A stretch of 64,000 nt of DNA. Source: Mesorhabditis belari (Eukaryota; Nematoda; Chromadorea; Rhabditida; Rhabditidae). The notes below the pieces were generated by a model. The model saw only the letters and a list, made by a program, of their open reading frames with translations, was not told the DNA's origin and made no database searches. Below are positions 45,553-57,005 of the stretch, in pieces. The stretch spans positions 1,694,001-1,758,000 of the forward strand of contig CAUEEP010000733.1 in NCBI GenBank assembly GCA_958450365.1, written 5' to 3'. Numbering within the stretch: the first letter of the stretch is position 1; each line of letters starts with the position of its first letter. Made by a program: the position numbers and the translations under genes.

Positions 45553-46091
45553 GATTCAATTTTTATGTTGTCATGGTTTCTTTGACCATTTTGTTTATCA
45601 TTGACCTGTTATTCAATAAATGTGAAACATTTGCCAAAGTTTCATCTCGATTTTTTTTTGTTCTGTCACAATGAAATATTTTGGTCCTGGATTTAAAATA
45701 TTTTGACCGTATCTTGGTTCGGGACAGAATTCACCCATTTCTAGTCGGGTGTTTTCAGAAAACAGTATCAGATGCTAGAATATGTCTATTATAAGAGAAT
45801 TTTATTCTGTGGTTCTAAGTTTTTAATTGTCCATTATTCGTCCGTTGGTTGTCGAAATTTTTCAAAAAGAAAACTTTCCTTTATTTCCGTTATTCACAAA
45901 AGGTTCTAATTTTATCTTAGATGTATTAGTATTCTTTTTAGCATTATTAGATTTATAGCTTTCTATTTATGAAAAAGAATGCTTTCTAAAAACCGGTAGC
46001 AAAATGATATAGATTTACTTATCACATGACATTTCAAGTTGATATCTCTTATTTGAAAATTTCAATCATTTTGTTTATTTTCTCTTTTTAG
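45553..46091. other. intergenic, AT-rich
   Basis: No gene recognised. AATAAA at about 45617-45622 could serve as a polyadenylation signal. Confidence 0.3.
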
Positions 46092-46578
46092 ATGGCGTCG
46101 AACATTTACGCCAACCGTGTCATCATCAAATTTGGGGAGGAAGGAAATGCACCTCTCCAGTTTCGAGTTGTGCAACGCTCTATCAAAATCACCCAGAATC
46201 AGCGCTCGTTCTCTTTCAATCTGCCTGTTGGCTGGAACAAAGAATACGGACTAAATCGCGCAAATCTGGGAAGCATGATCAGCTTGTCGCAGAGTGGAGT
46301 GACATATATCTTTTGGAACATTGTGTTCGAGGTCGGTTTAATTCATATTTTTCATACTTTTCTAATGGTGCTTTAATTATCTGCGATGATCGTTAGACTT
46401 TTAGGGTCCTGAACAACAACACGTTGCAAGATCACTCTTCGCCGCTCAACGAGCTCTCCGTGGCCCAATAATGGTGGGGCTGACGGGGGTAGATCTCTTC
46501 GTCGATCTTTCTCAGCCAAGCACAATCCAGGATTTCCAAGCCAAATTAAATCGCCGAGGATTTGCTAAGCTGCCTTAA
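46092..46578 (+). CDS. hypothetical 137-residue protein, weakly KH-like
   Basis: Two exons (46092-46331 and 46405-46578) join in frame from MASNIYANRVIIKFGEEG to RRGFAKLP and stop. Internal features are FRVVQRSIKITQNQRSFSF, GLNRANLGSMISLSQSGV, FWNIVFEGPEQQHVARSL and ALRGPIMVGLTG. The order 'strand, GP(E), AR..L.., R(G)PI.V' is like the second half of a KH RNA-binding domain as in Bicaudal-C/GLD-3-type proteins. That is suggestive only; no GxxG loop was seen. The start ATG follows TTTTTAG directly, so it may be an internal exon of a longer gene beginning at 43.3 kb. Confidence 0.4.
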
Positions 46579-47352
46579 GCTTTTGGTATGTTTCACTTTA
46601 AAGTTTGGGATTGTTAAAAATCAAACAGATCAAACAGGAATAGTATTTATTTCAAAGTATTGATCTTATCATGTTTTGTAGCAAAATTTTTTTTTGTTGA
46701 TTTATGTGATGTACTGATAAAAACAAGGATTCAAGTATTTGATCCTGTTTTGATTTGATTAGTGAAATTTTTGAAAAATTCTTCTATGGAGAAAATAAGT
46801 TCAAAATAATCAATCACATCTCGATTAGACCTCTTCGATATTATATTCTTTTAAAATTGGTCTCGTTCTTGATTTCCTTCCTCTTGCCTCTACATCTCAA
46901 CTTACCCATACGAATAACCAACCTCGGATTGTCAGTGATTTTTTTTATCTTGACCTCTAATGATGGTTAAGTTTTTGTATCTTGTGCGCTTCTTGTTTTT
47001 TGTTTTCTTTTGTCGTTCGTCGATTTTTTGAAGTAGTGATTATAAATAAATCTTTAAATAAAAAAAACAAGAAATGGTATGAGTAAAAGGTCATTTTTTT
47101 TATCCTTTACTTATTCGCCTAGAAGTATAGAGTAGGGGCCAGGGGTAGAGGTCCGAGAGCATACCTAAATGCTCGAGGTAAACGGTGGTAAGGTTGTGAT
47201 TTTGAAGAGTAGTATGATAAAGTTGCTTTAGGGCCTTTCTCAATTGCTGAACGAGCCAGTGATCCAGTGGTTGCCGATACGTGGGCTCAAATGATAGCAA
47301 TGATCGGAAAGCGATACACGAGTAATTCGGGAGACGTGCCAATCAGGGCAAT
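46579..47352. other. intergenic
   Basis: AT-rich. A 71-codon hydrophobic plus ORF (46755-46970) and an 80-codon minus ORF (47100-47342) lack splice or family support. Confidence 0.3.
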
Positions 47353-48240
47353 TTAATGTTGAAGTCCAATTTAGTTTCGTCGATCATATGCAAAGATCTG
47401 TCGACCAGAATTTGGAGCGAGCCCGGCGAGCAGGGGTCCCTGGAACACGAGCGTTGACTGTTGCGTATAACAACGTTAGTTTATAACCAATGCATATTAA
47501 ATATTAACATTATTTAGGGATGTTGTGATATCACTTCTGACGTTGAAGATGGCTGGCTGATGATTGTCCTGTGTATCTACACGTGCTTCCAAAGTGGTGA
47601 TCTGGCTGCTGCCAGTGATGCTTTAGATGTATTGTCTAATGTGTTAGTACGCTCAATCGCTTGTCGATTTCAGAAAGTTGCGACTAATCAACGAATCAAT
47701 GTTCTTTACAAGGCTCTTGTGTATTTGAAGAGCAATTCCAAGTATGAATCATTTGTTTTGCGTTTGATGCATAATGTTTAAATTGACGAAAGAAATCAAA
47801 TACAAGCTAAAGGTCTAATGGGGACACGAGCAGCATTCGGTCAGGGATCTCTTCCGATGGTGAGCTAAAAGCCATTCAAACAAGAAGATATTGAAAATTT
47901 AGATCGATGTACTGTGCTTTACTTGGTGTCGAAGCGCCGATCGCCGAGACAATGGAAAATTGGTTATGGTTCAAAGTACAATTTATTTTACAGGACCTCC
48001 TTCAATTAGGCTTTAGTTGATTTGAACGTGCGATTGATTTGCTTGTTCAGGTCTATGTCGTTTCAATAATCATGACTTTGATTTTTTAGATAATTGTTTG
48101 GTTGGTGCTGTTCACATGGCAATCTTGGCTCACGAGAATACTTTGCTGCGACTGACCGATGCTATAACGGATGTGCATAACATCAAGCTTTGTTCGTGGA
48201 TTGTGATAGCAAAGAGAAATTCGCAACGAAGAGTTTGCGA
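47353..48240 (+). CDS. unidentified coding exons
   Basis: About 47374-47478 encodes FVDHMQRSVDQNLERARRAG then VPGTRALTVAYNN before GTTAGT. About 47520-47745 encodes DVEDGWLMIVLCIYTCFQSG, DALDVLSNVLVRSIACRF and INVLYKALVYLKSNS. Later pieces are AKGLMGTRAAFGQGSLPM with a GTGAGC donor and NCLVGAVHMAILAHENTLLR then LTDAITDV at about 48090-48180. Helical, soluble character. They could be further exons of the gene(s) at 43.3-46.6 kb. No family identified, and frames between exons were not fully reconciled. Confidence 0.35.
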
Positions 48241-48479
48241 GGCTCAGTCTGTTTCCTTACAGTAAGCCCGGACGATTGAATAACTTTAAAAATTTAGCCA
48301 TAGTGCTTGAATCGAGTACTGTAATAAATCAAAAGGGAGTTTTGGAATGTCTTGTAGATTTCCCATCAGATATTACAAAAGCTACACACTTTTTTGTCTC
48401 TTAATCATTTTCAGTGAAAACTTTTACTGCTAAATTCATGTGAAACTAAATTTAAGCTTCATTATATAGATGTTATTTC

Positions 48480-49164
48480 TCCAAAAAGCATAGTCAAGTG
48501 AATGTTGACGGGGATTTCAGTGACAGTGATAATCCATCAACTCCAGACCATTACTTCTTGGGAGAAGAAAGGGTTTCGCTTATTTACCCTCATCTTTTCC
48601 CATGTGCCAGAGATGGAATGAATGAGTCATTAATCGAAAAAGAAGAGAACGCACAGATTGTAAAGAAATTCGGCACAAATTCGCTTTGAAAAAGAGCTTT
48701 TAAGCTTTCATTTATCAACAAATTCAGGGTAGCTGTTCCAAGCCTGTGAGATTAGATAACTTCTGGCCAAAACCCAAGCTCTGATTTTCTTATACACATT
48801 TTCAGCTCCGATCAATCATCGGCGAGAAAATCCTCTTCTCGGCGCACGAGGAAAAGGAGGAATACTTTCAAATGTACGCCAATGCATGGGATGTAAATAT
48901 TCAGGTGGGATAAAGTCGTTATTTCTGTATCTCTATTTAGCGAAAGGCGCCAGCAGTGTCGAAGAAATGAACGAAATTGCTGTTTTACTTTTGTTAAACG
49001 TTTGGCTTAATCTTATGAAGGAATGTGATGAAATTTGTGAAGAAATTGATTTTCGATGCAAACACATAATAATAATTCATTTTCTTATCGGATTGGGCTC
49101 GCCAAGAGCACATCTCCCATTTTGAATTCCTCGCCGCTTTCTACGAGAGCATTCGGGTAATCGA
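48480..49164 (+). CDS. unidentified coding exons, possibly same gene
   Basis: An ORF from 48498 begins NVDGDFSDSDNPSTPDHYFL. After TTTCAG at about 48806 an exon encodes LRSIIGEKILFSAHEEKEEY then FQMYANAWDVNIQ before GTGGGA. A following stretch has SVEEMNEIAVLLLLNVWLNL and CDEICEEIDFRC. At about 49095-49158 ARQEHISHFEFLAAFYESIR ends at GTAATC. The splice sites are good; the product is unknown. A MITE-derived segment begins immediately after. Confidence 0.35.
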
Positions 49165-49195
49165 TTTGAAAGGATAAATCACCACTTCTTGACTA

Positions 49196-49445
49196 AAATT
49201 AATAAATAAGTCATCAAAGCAAAGATTTTCAGAACAATCTGTTTAGCCAATTCCTTTATATCACCTTTTATTTTACGCAAAGCTAGTTTTTGCGCTCGGA
49301 TTGCCTTGGAAACAGGCTCAGATTTGCCTAAAAAGATAGAAAAGTGTGCAATAAACATCTTATATTTGAAGCTATTCTTTTCCTTTTCTTTATGAACAGA
49401 TTTAAGAACGCTCAAAAGACTTATCGACCAATCTAATAATAGTAA
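49196..49445. repeat. partial mariner-type MITE, family M
   Basis: Shares the inner sequence of the 37510-37918 element, including the GATAGAAAAGTG stretch and the preceding GGAAA(C/T)AG(G/A)CTCA block. Terminal repeats are worn. Confidence 0.45.
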
Positions 49446-49522
49446 GACTCAAAATTGGGCAACTATATTTTATCGAAACCAATTTCAGCTGTAGTAAAAC
49501 TTTTGAATCACTCATCTATAAC

Positions 49523-49944
49523 TTATCCATTCACCTCACACTTATGAGTGAATTTCACGACATATGGGAGATCACCAAGTGTCATTGCATCAACTGCCCA
49601 AATGTCGAAGAACCCATCCGAATTACTGTAACCGTCGATGAGCAATTGATAGCCGCTGATCCTGAAGTGAGTGAACAAGTGAAAAATGCGAAATGTTGGC
49701 CCACAGTTTTGGCTTCGAAAGTATTAAGTGCCTGACTTTCCTTTGTAGCCAGCTCATCATTACAAAAGTAAATCAATCATAAATTTCTACTTAAAAGTGC
49801 ATAGATTGCAACGTGCGCTCCATCATAGGGCTTATCTTGACAGATCGTTCTCCCGCTTGCATGTAGACGATTGAATACAGAACCCGCTTCAATCGAAACA
49901 AAGTTGATAAAAAGGATCACTACAGAAAGAAAGCCGATGTTCAT
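49523..49944 (-). CDS. transthyretin-like (TTL) secreted protein
   Basis: ATG 49944 starts a signal peptide (MNIGFLSVVILFINFVSIEA) followed by GRTICQDKPYDGAHVAIYAL, the first strands of the nematode transthyretin-like fold (cf. G-x-L-x-C-x-x-x-P-x-x-x-V-x-V). After TTCAG at about 49660 an exon encodes ISGYQLLIDGYSNSDGFF, then DIWAVDAMTLGDLPYVVKFT and HKCEVNG, with a stop at 49523. The 'PYxxxxHxC' end is typical of the family. TTL proteins are secreted and some bridge apoptotic cells to phagocytes; no such role can be claimed here. Exon phases leave one nucleotide unexplained, so a small middle exon or a 3' exon may be missing. Confidence 0.6.
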
Positions 49945-50778
49945 TTTAGATAGCAACTCTAAAATGATACAATTTTGTTGAATGATGTTGGTTATAAATG
50001 CTGAATTGAGTGGAATTGAGTGGAATTGAGTGGTTTATTTTTGGAGTAAAGGCACAGAAATAGTTTGCTCAAAAAATGTATAAAAATAGTTCAGAAAATG
50101 GATTAGTGTTAAAAGAGTGTTAAAAGTTGATCAGATCATCACCAGCAAATGGTGGTTATCATCATGAACCCAAAAGGAGTCGAGGTCCAAGTTCAGATCG
50201 ATTCCTAATTTTGTTCTAAATCTCTTTTTGCAAAGTTTCCTCTCAAATACTTTTTCGATCCAAATATCGTTGCGATTTTAAGGCTTAAATTTTAAGATTT
50301 AAATGAATATGATTTTGAACAGCCCTGTCTGAAGCTCAAAATTTGTACCCAGCATTTTCTACGGTACTGCTTTTAGATTTAGCATCAATTTTTCATTATT
50401 TAAAATAGGAATTCTTTTTATTTTCATTAGAATCGACGTTTAACCTCAACAAATTCAAAAAACGATATGTGCGAATTTTTCAAATTTTATGATCTTTGAA
50501 AACATTTTTGGAAAGTGATTTTAATAGACATAGAAGGATCAAAGTTCTGAACGGGAAATTTTCAAATAGAAAACGCCAATTGAAAATCTATTATTAACAA
50601 ATACACAAAACGAACCCGCTGGTACATCAATCAATGAAAGACTTTGATCTTTTTGAGGGAACTTGGAGACTTTTGAAAGGAAAAACGAAAAACTAAGTTT
50701 ATTAAGAGATCACAAGTCCATTTTGTTGTATAGAATGGGCGATGAACATTGAGATTCGTTCGAAAAGCTTTGACTGAA
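49945..50778. other. divergent intergenic region
   Basis: Lies between the TTL gene (-) and the CAP gene (+). A GAATTGAGTG triplication occurs at about 50004-50033. No gene was seen; a minus ORF at 50631-50852 overlaps the CAP start and is a shadow. Confidence 0.4.
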
Positions 50779-52590
50779 ATGGCGATGAAAATTCTAACGT
50801 CGTTGGCTGTATTTGTGACAGGTACGTGACTTTGCCTTACTAATGTTTTCATTGCTATCTTTTTAAACTTTTTGAAAGCTTTAAAGAAAACTACTTCAAA
50901 GAACTAAACAAAGCCAACTTTCAGCTGTCTCAGCCCAATTCGAGGTTCCAATGGTTCGCAGTGTTGACAACTCAACAATTTTCCCCGTTGCTGTTCAAAA
51001 TCACATTTTGGCTGTACGTTTATTATCAAAGAATGAACAGCTTTGAGTTAATATTAAAAGAATTTGTACTGCACGTTATTTATTGTACTCATTTTCTTTG
51101 TCTGTAAATAATTAGTACATTCAGACACTCAATGGGCTTCGAGCGCGAGTGGCAAGAGGAGTGGAACCGTGGGCAGGAAGTATGCATTCTTTTCACAAAA
51201 AAACTCATTTTAGCCTTGGTCAGGCACTCTAGGGACAGTTTTTGAGTCTTGTATCGTACAGTATAGCTGTTCATTTTCGGCCTGATTTTCGATAGGTGTA
51301 CAACGGAAAAATGAAATTTAACTACTTCAACGACTACTTTTCCGGATTTCTTGCAACAAGAAGGTAGAATTTTTCAAGCTCTATCTTTTGGTCTAAAAAC
51401 CGCTAAGAAAGTAGCCGTTGAAGTGGGCAAATCTCGTTTTTCCGTTGTACACCTATCGACAGTTTGACCGAAAATGAACCCTACATTCTGGTACATGGTA
51501 ACCCAGTTTGACCTGACTAGTGGCTTCTAGACTGATCTGAAGTAGCAATTTTAAAGGTAAGTTAGTGTAAACGTCAACAATGTGAAGGTATAAGAATTCA
51601 CTTAAAAACAGAATCCAATTTTAGAACCGAAAGGCACCTTTTATCCAAAAGCGGCCAGAATGTACAAGCTGGTAAATTCTAAGAATTGAACTCTATATAT
51701 AACTGATTCAGCTCTGGGATCCAGTGTTGGCTAGGGATGCTCGCACACGACTGGACACACTCGAGTTTGTGAGGGATCCAAACCCAGAGGGGATTAGAGT
51801 CGGTACGTTGGATGGACTGGTGAGTGTTAGGGAATTGTTCAAAAGCTTGAAAGTTTGTCTTTAGAATTATTTATTCATTTAATTCTTTATCCAATCATGA
51901 TTTTCCATAGGTACCAATCAGCATCGACTGCTGCACTGGCGAGCTTTTCATCGGCACCATTCGTGGGACTACTCAGAACCATAAAAAAAGTGCTCAACAA
52001 TACTGTGAGTTTTCTTGGAATTGGCCTGTCAAGACTTTGAAGCTGTTAAATCTTATTGTTAGAGTTCCATTAGCCCTTTATTAAACCGACTAGAATTATT
52101 TTAGTTGACGATACGTGGACGAAAAACTGGTACGGAAGGATGAAACTTGAAGGTGTTATTGGTGGTTTGATCTATCAACGTTATCCGCACGTCATTCACG
52201 GATATTTCTCTGAATGGACCAGTGCCGACGCGAGAAATCACATTCAACAGGTGAGAAGCTGAGAAAACCCTGGTCATTGGCTATATTCTAGAAAAATAAA
52301 CAGCAAAAAGTTCAGATCATTTCGGGCGACACACAGAAAATCGGCTGCGCCTACAGAAATATGACCGACTTGCAAACCTATGCGATCCTTTGTCGGCTCG
52401 TGCAAAAGTAAGAGATTGATAAGTGATTGAAATGTAATTTCTTAGCAAAAGTCTATGCAAAACTTTTAGGGGAGTATCTGCGGAGATTCCAATTTACGCA
52501 ACTGGTGGTGCCATTGGTTCAAAATGTCCCTTAAATGCTCCAGTCAATCCAGCCAGTGGACTCTGCGTTCCAAAAGTGGCAGCTGGATAA
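50779..52590 (+). CDS. CAP/SCP-TAPS secreted protein
   Basis: The first exon, MAMKILTSLAVFVT, plus AVSAQFEVPMVRSVDNST is a signal peptide and N-terminus. Next come HIQTLNGLRARVARGVEPWA (the CAP motif N-x-L-R-x-x-V-A), GTFYPKAARMYKL, then LWDPVLARDARTRLDTLEFV, YQSASTAALASFSS, DDTWTKNWYGRMKLEG, HVIHGYFSEWTSADARNHIQ, DTQKIGCAYRNMT with YAILCRL, and the end GGAIGSKCPLNAP with ASGLC. The stop is at 52588-52590. This matches nematode SCP-like extracellular proteins (vap/scl group) in order and length (about 290 residues). The typical CAP His in the 'GHxxQ' site is not evident (NHIQQ instead), so one tetrad residue may be altered. A palindromic MITE lies in an intron at 51268. All exons look open. 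Confidence 0.8.
51268..51479. mobile_element. palindromic MITE in CAP gene intron
   Basis: Arms of about 75 bp begin GTTCATTTTCGG and share CGATAGGTGTACAACGGAAA. Non-coding, 212 bp. Confidence 0.75.
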
Positions 52591-52737
52591 AAGAGAAAAT
52601 ATTCAATCTTTAGCTTATTGATTGCATAGTATTCAATTGTTTTTCTAGTGTTGTTTCTAATGTTTCTTGATGAGATTTATAAAGTTTAACAATCAGAGAA
52701 AAAATTGGAACGCAAATGCAAATCATTTATTTATTTG

Positions 52738-53130
52738 TCATCCATAGTTGAGCTCATCAATAAAGTAATATCCATCCGTGTAACAACCAGCACAAGTGGG
52801 ATTCTGATCACGACAATGAACGCAACTGCAGGCTGGCAGTCCACCATTGTGACACCGACAATATGGATAGTTTGGGTTTGTGCAATTTGTTAGAGCACTG
52901 ATGACAATCCCGTTGATGTCGACTTTTTGATAGCACATCTCAAAGAGTGAATGGGCTAAGCGTTGCTTATCACAATGCTTACTACTCCTTTCGATCTACA
53001 CGAATACGTAGAACCCTCACAAAATCGTTGAATACAGACAGTTGTTGTTGTTTTCGTTGTCGCTATGGTCGGCGTCACCAAGTATTAGCTTGCTTGACTC
53101 GCCAAACCTACAAAACTATTCTTACTTTTC
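52738..53130 (-). CDS. cysteine-rich secreted-type protein, possibly broken
   Basis: A 66-codon minus frame encodes MCYQKVDINGIVISALTNCT, PNYPYCRCHNGGLPACSCVH and CRDQNPTCAGCYTDGYYF with the stop at 52738-52740. Twelve cysteines in about 60 residues mark a disulfide-rich protein. Upstream, a different frame encodes a Thr-rich stalk (TIATTKTTTTVCIQRFCEGS) as in other secreted proteins of this window. The two are separated by a frame change near 52960. Either a short intron or a frameshift joins them. No signal peptide exon was found. Confidence 0.4.
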
Positions 53131-53239
53131 GCCTTTCCCCTATTTGCATGCAGAGCCGATAGTTGATTCATCGAGTTCTAAAATGCAAGTGTTAATTTGT
53201 AGTTTTCTGTGTTGTTGTTTCGTTTCACCTTTTTATTTT

Positions 53240-53375
53240 TCTGGGTAATTTTAGGGGATAGAATCGAAATTTTGACATATCAGAGCAAACGGACGGAGGG
53301 ATACATAGGGAAAAATCGACATTTTTCTGTAATTTGACCTGCCCGTCTTTCAGATTGGTTTCACAAACTCTGTTG
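53240..53375 (-). repeat. partial family P MITE
   Basis: Inverted match to half of 42719-43050, including GGGTAATTTTAGGGGATAG, AAATTTTGACATATCAGAG and AGATTGGTTTCACAAACTCT. It abuts the broken exon carrying the mariner. Confidence 0.7.
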
Positions 53376-54640
53376 ATCTGCTGATCACCACACAACTGAT
53401 GAAAGAAGAGCCGCCGATCAAACGAAAGTGTTAGGTGTGTGAAAAAGTAATCGACGTTTTTTATTTTTATTTTGTTTAAATAAATATATCTAAACAATTT
53501 TTAATTTTTTGTTAACGATATATATATCGTTTAAAAGCTTATTTTTTCCTCTTTCGAATGATATATTTATTTTGTTAAAAGGACGACAATAAACTACTTT
53601 CATTTTAGTTTGAAAATGGTATACACAAGTATCGTTATTCGGTCAAATTTGCTTTATGAGTTCAAAAATGGGTTGAAAGCTGCGGAGGCTGCACGTCGAA
53701 TTCGGAATGCGTTTGGCGAAGACACCGTTATTGATGATACCGCTAGGTTTTGGTTCCGACGATTCAAAGGTGGTAATGAAAGCCTAGAAGTTGAACCACG
53801 TGGCAGTCGCCCTGAGACCTGTTCTGATGACCAAACAAGACGCTGTTTTCTCGAAAACCCTCGTTCAACCTCTTCAGAAATAGGCCTTACATTAAATTGT
53901 GATGGGTCAACCGTAAGGAAACGCTTGAATGCCATGAATTTTGTCAAAAAGTTGGACAAATGGATACCGCATGAACGATAACGCGCGACCACATGTCTCT
54001 TTACAGACTCGACAAAAAATCCAGAGTGTTGGATGGGAGGTTTTACCACATCCACCTTATAGTCCAGACCTTTCTCCATCTGATTATTATTTATTTTTGT
54101 CTCTGTCTAACTTTTTGGCCAATAAACGGTTCAATTCCGAAGAAGATGTCCAAACCGAGGTTGATCTTTTCTTCGCCTCTAAGGACCAAGATTTTTATTA
54201 TCGTGGAATGTCTTTACTTGTAGAACGTTGGCAAAAAGGTTGTTCTTCGAATGGTGATTACTTCGTTGAATAAAAATTATTTTAACGAAACTTATGGTCC
54301 TTTATATTTAAACGTTAAAAACGTCGATTACTTTTTCACACACCTAATACATTCATCCACAGCCCTTTCACGAACGGGACGGAGCCGACGCCTACGCTTC
54401 GTCCCGATTCGTTTGGGCTCCTTCAAATGCTGATGTCATGCGAGCAATTGAAGATCTCAAAGGTGGCCCCTCGCATCAACAATATAGATATGGTGCTCCG
54501 AGGACTTTCAGGGGTGCATAACCCTCCAATACTTCAGCTGCTTCCAGTTTGGGCACGCACGCTACCAATATCAACAAGAAGGCCTCAGTCGAAAGCAATA
54601 GTAAGTTTGTGCATTTACGTCTCAGTAAAAGTGTGGTTTT
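53376..54640 (+). pseudogene. host exon interrupted by mariner
   Basis: The left flank encodes LLITTQLMKEEPPIKRK up to the mariner end at 53431. The right flank from 54348 encodes HPQPFHERDGADAYASSRF, VWAPSNADVMRAIEDLKGG and YRYGAPRTFRGA, then a TAA. If the element is ignored and one TA kept, the two flanks form one frame. Beyond the TAA the frame stays open (PSNTSAASSLGTHATNINK) to a GTAAGT donor, so a nonsense change may have followed. No family recognised. Confidence 0.5.
53431..54347 (+). mobile_element. internally deleted mariner transposon
   Basis: Perfect inverted ends begin TTAGGTGTGTGAAAAAGTAA. A 5' ORF (about 53610-53981) encodes the paired HTH region (FKNGLKAAEAARRIRNAFGE, RFWFRRFKGGNESLEVEPRG, CDGSTVRKRLNAMNFVKKLD). 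A 3' ORF (to 54273) starts NDNARPHVSLQTRQKI and continues PHPPYSPDLSPSDYYLFLSL. The central part with the first catalytic Asp is deleted, giving 917 bp rather than about 1.3 kb. The TA duplication is imperfect (TG on the left, TA on the right). Perfect ends point to recent movement driven in trans. Confidence 0.85.
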
Positions 54641-55004
54641 TTGCGTAGCATAGGAGCTAGTGAATTTTGGCGTAAAGTTATTGAAGCCAGATACTATCAG
54701 ATAACTAAATGTATCTGATCTTATCCAGTTAAAACGATCTAGTCACTTTATTCTCTGTGAAAAAACTGTTAAGCATCGACCAACTGTTCAAATTGTTAAA
54801 GTAGAATTATTCGTTCATTTTGGAAATATTTGATCTCTGCTGAAAAACTTGACGCTTGACGCTGAAATGATGAGTTTTGAGCTTTTCCATCACAAAGCCG
54901 TGCTAAAAGGTGCAAAATGCAAAACTAATTGGGTAGTGAGCAGAGTTCACACTATATAATCATCAAAAAGAATGATTTGATGGTCATTTTAGTCATTTTG
55001 TGAA

Positions 55005-56016
55005 ATGCGATCACTGATTCTAGCCGCATTTTGCCTATCATCTGCCTATGGAGCTCAGCCGAATATCGGTCCAGCAGCTATTCAAGCACTCTTCGTGAAT
55101 ACAACTGAGCTGCTGAATTCAGCTAAAGATGTAAGATTTCTATCTTAAAAATAGAATAAATAAATTTCTTTAAAAGTTAAAAGTTTCAGTTTAGGCCTTT
55201 CTCGCAATCAACGATCTCAAACTCTGCTCCAAGAAAATCGCGTATGCTAAGAATTGGACAAAACACGAGATTACGGTAAGATAAAAGCTACTTTTCAAAT
55301 GAACTCAGCTAAAGATGTAAGAATTCTATAGAAAAATTAAATAAATAAACTTTTTAAGATCTTCAATAAATAAAATTTCATTAAGGATCCCGATCTTCGA
55401 GCTGCTGTCAACAAATTCGTCAATCTGACTTGTGTCTTGGATGGCTTCTATCAGAAACGCTTTCTTCCACAAGTCCGCAAACTGAACATTACTGCGGCTC
55501 AAGTGCAAAAGGCTTCATTTTGAATTATATTATTGACTTTAATATTGTTTATAGATGAGAACTGAATACTACAATTTACTCATTGAGGGATCTAATGATC
55601 CAAATCAAGCGATTTTTGGTTTTTTCAAGACCCTTAATGCGACGGTGAGCTTAAAAACTAATGTAAAACGCTTTCAAGTACTACAAAATTCAAAATAAAA
55701 CAGAATTTCAGTTGTTTTTGATGAATATTAATCTTGTGCTTTTAGTTGGTTGGAAATGGGAGTCGCCAAGCCGGGAACCGCCATCGCTAATGCGATTTTG
55801 GTGGGAGTTTTGAAAATTTATAAATGTAAGAATCATTTCAACGAATTTCTTTTTTAGGCAACTACTCAAGGCATGTCTCAAAAGTACATCCAACAGATTC
55901 AAGAAGCCTTTGTTGATTTGAGAAGCATGTTCTCGAATGCGACCTTTGACCCAGTCACCTATGTGGCACAATTGATGGGAATACCAAGTATTCCCGGATT
56001 TCCTGGGAAAAAGTAG
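55005..56016 (+). CDS. secreted helical protein, unknown family
   Basis: Six exons from ATG 55005: a signal peptide (MRSLILAAFCLSSAYGAQ) and IQALFVNTTELLNSAKD; AFLAINDLKLCSKKIAYAKN; DPDLRAAVNKFVNLTCVLDG then FLPQVRKLNITAAQVQK; MRTEYYNLLIEGSNDPNQAI; a short MGVAKPGTAIANAIL exon; and TQGMSQKYIQQIQEAFVDLR ... GIPSIPGFPGKK with the stop at 56014-56016. Two cysteines and several N-glycosylation sites suggest an extracellular protein of about 200 residues, mostly helical. It loosely recalls nematode SXP/RAL-2 or similar secreted helical families but I would not assign it. A 50-bp partial copy of the exon 1 donor region lies in intron 2 at about 55303-55355. Confidence 0.6.
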
Positions 56017-56734
56017 AGAAATTATTTCTTGCTTATTGAATAAAGTACAACCTGTCAGTACTTTATTGTCAAAATAAACGGAATAACTCAGACTGAAACC
56101 TATTTGTTGTTGGTTTTTGAAAGCTTATCAAAATAACAGCTCTATTCAAATGAAAGCTTTCAACTTTAATTAGAAAACATCGAAAATTTCAATAATTTTG
56201 ATCGAATCTCTCCTGGTGAGTAAATTGAGATTTAAAATCACTTCCACTCCTTTCCGCACTGCTTCAATCCTCTGAGTCAACGCCGCAAATCTCTTCTTGA
56301 AACTGATTGATCAAGAACTAAATCAATTTCTTTAAAATTCTTCAATAACCAAGCTCATCAGACTCTCAAAATAGTAAAAAAATAGATCAAATGATCGAAA
56401 TTTTTGTCAGTTGGCTTTGGTTGACCACATTTTGAAAGAAGATTCAGAATAGTGCAGTTGAAGAACTGTTCAGCGGTGGTTTTGCTGAAAAGTGGATCTC
56501 CAGAAATTCAGAACAAACTATTGGATTTGGAATTTCTTTGTCAAATATTAGCTGGTTTGGAATCTTGTTAGGAACAAGATTCATCTTTCAATCCAACCTG
56601 CAGTTTTTTGTTACGTGAGCTTAGGTGAAAATGCATCCTTGTGGTTCCATCACATTGTAAATTCAGGTAAGAATTTCTTTAGTTGAAAAGATTTTGTATA
56701 AAAATGTTAGAATGTATTCATTTACCAAGTTCCT
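56017..56734. other. intergenic, nothing recognised
   Basis: AT-rich 3' flank of the secreted gene. Short open stretches show no support. Confidence 0.3.
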
Positions 56735-57005
56735 GATTCTCCGAGTCGCGCAGCCGAAACTCGGCGTCCCAAAAGGCATACGGCGTTCTTTTGAGGAATT
56801 GGTGTTACTGCTGTGAAGGGGATAAATGTAGTTAAATATTAGATATTTTACAAGATCTAGATAACAATTCTAGATTAATGGAAATTTGAAAAGGAACTTA
56901 CTTGCAATATTCATTCAATCCGATTGAAGATTTCTCATTGGCAAATTTCGCGAGAACATAAGGTTTGAATGACGCCACCGAATCAGTTACAACTAAAGAC
57001 GACTT
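56735..57005 (-). CDS. two coding-like exons of an unidentified gene
   Basis: A minus exon ending at AA|GTAAGT (about 56902) encodes VVTDSVASFKPYVLAKFANE then KSSIGLNEYC. After CCCTTCACAG (about 56817) the frame continues as NSNTNSSKERRMPFGTPSFG then CATRRIRNL to a GTAAAT donor. The phases agree. Neither end of the gene was found. Confidence 0.35.
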
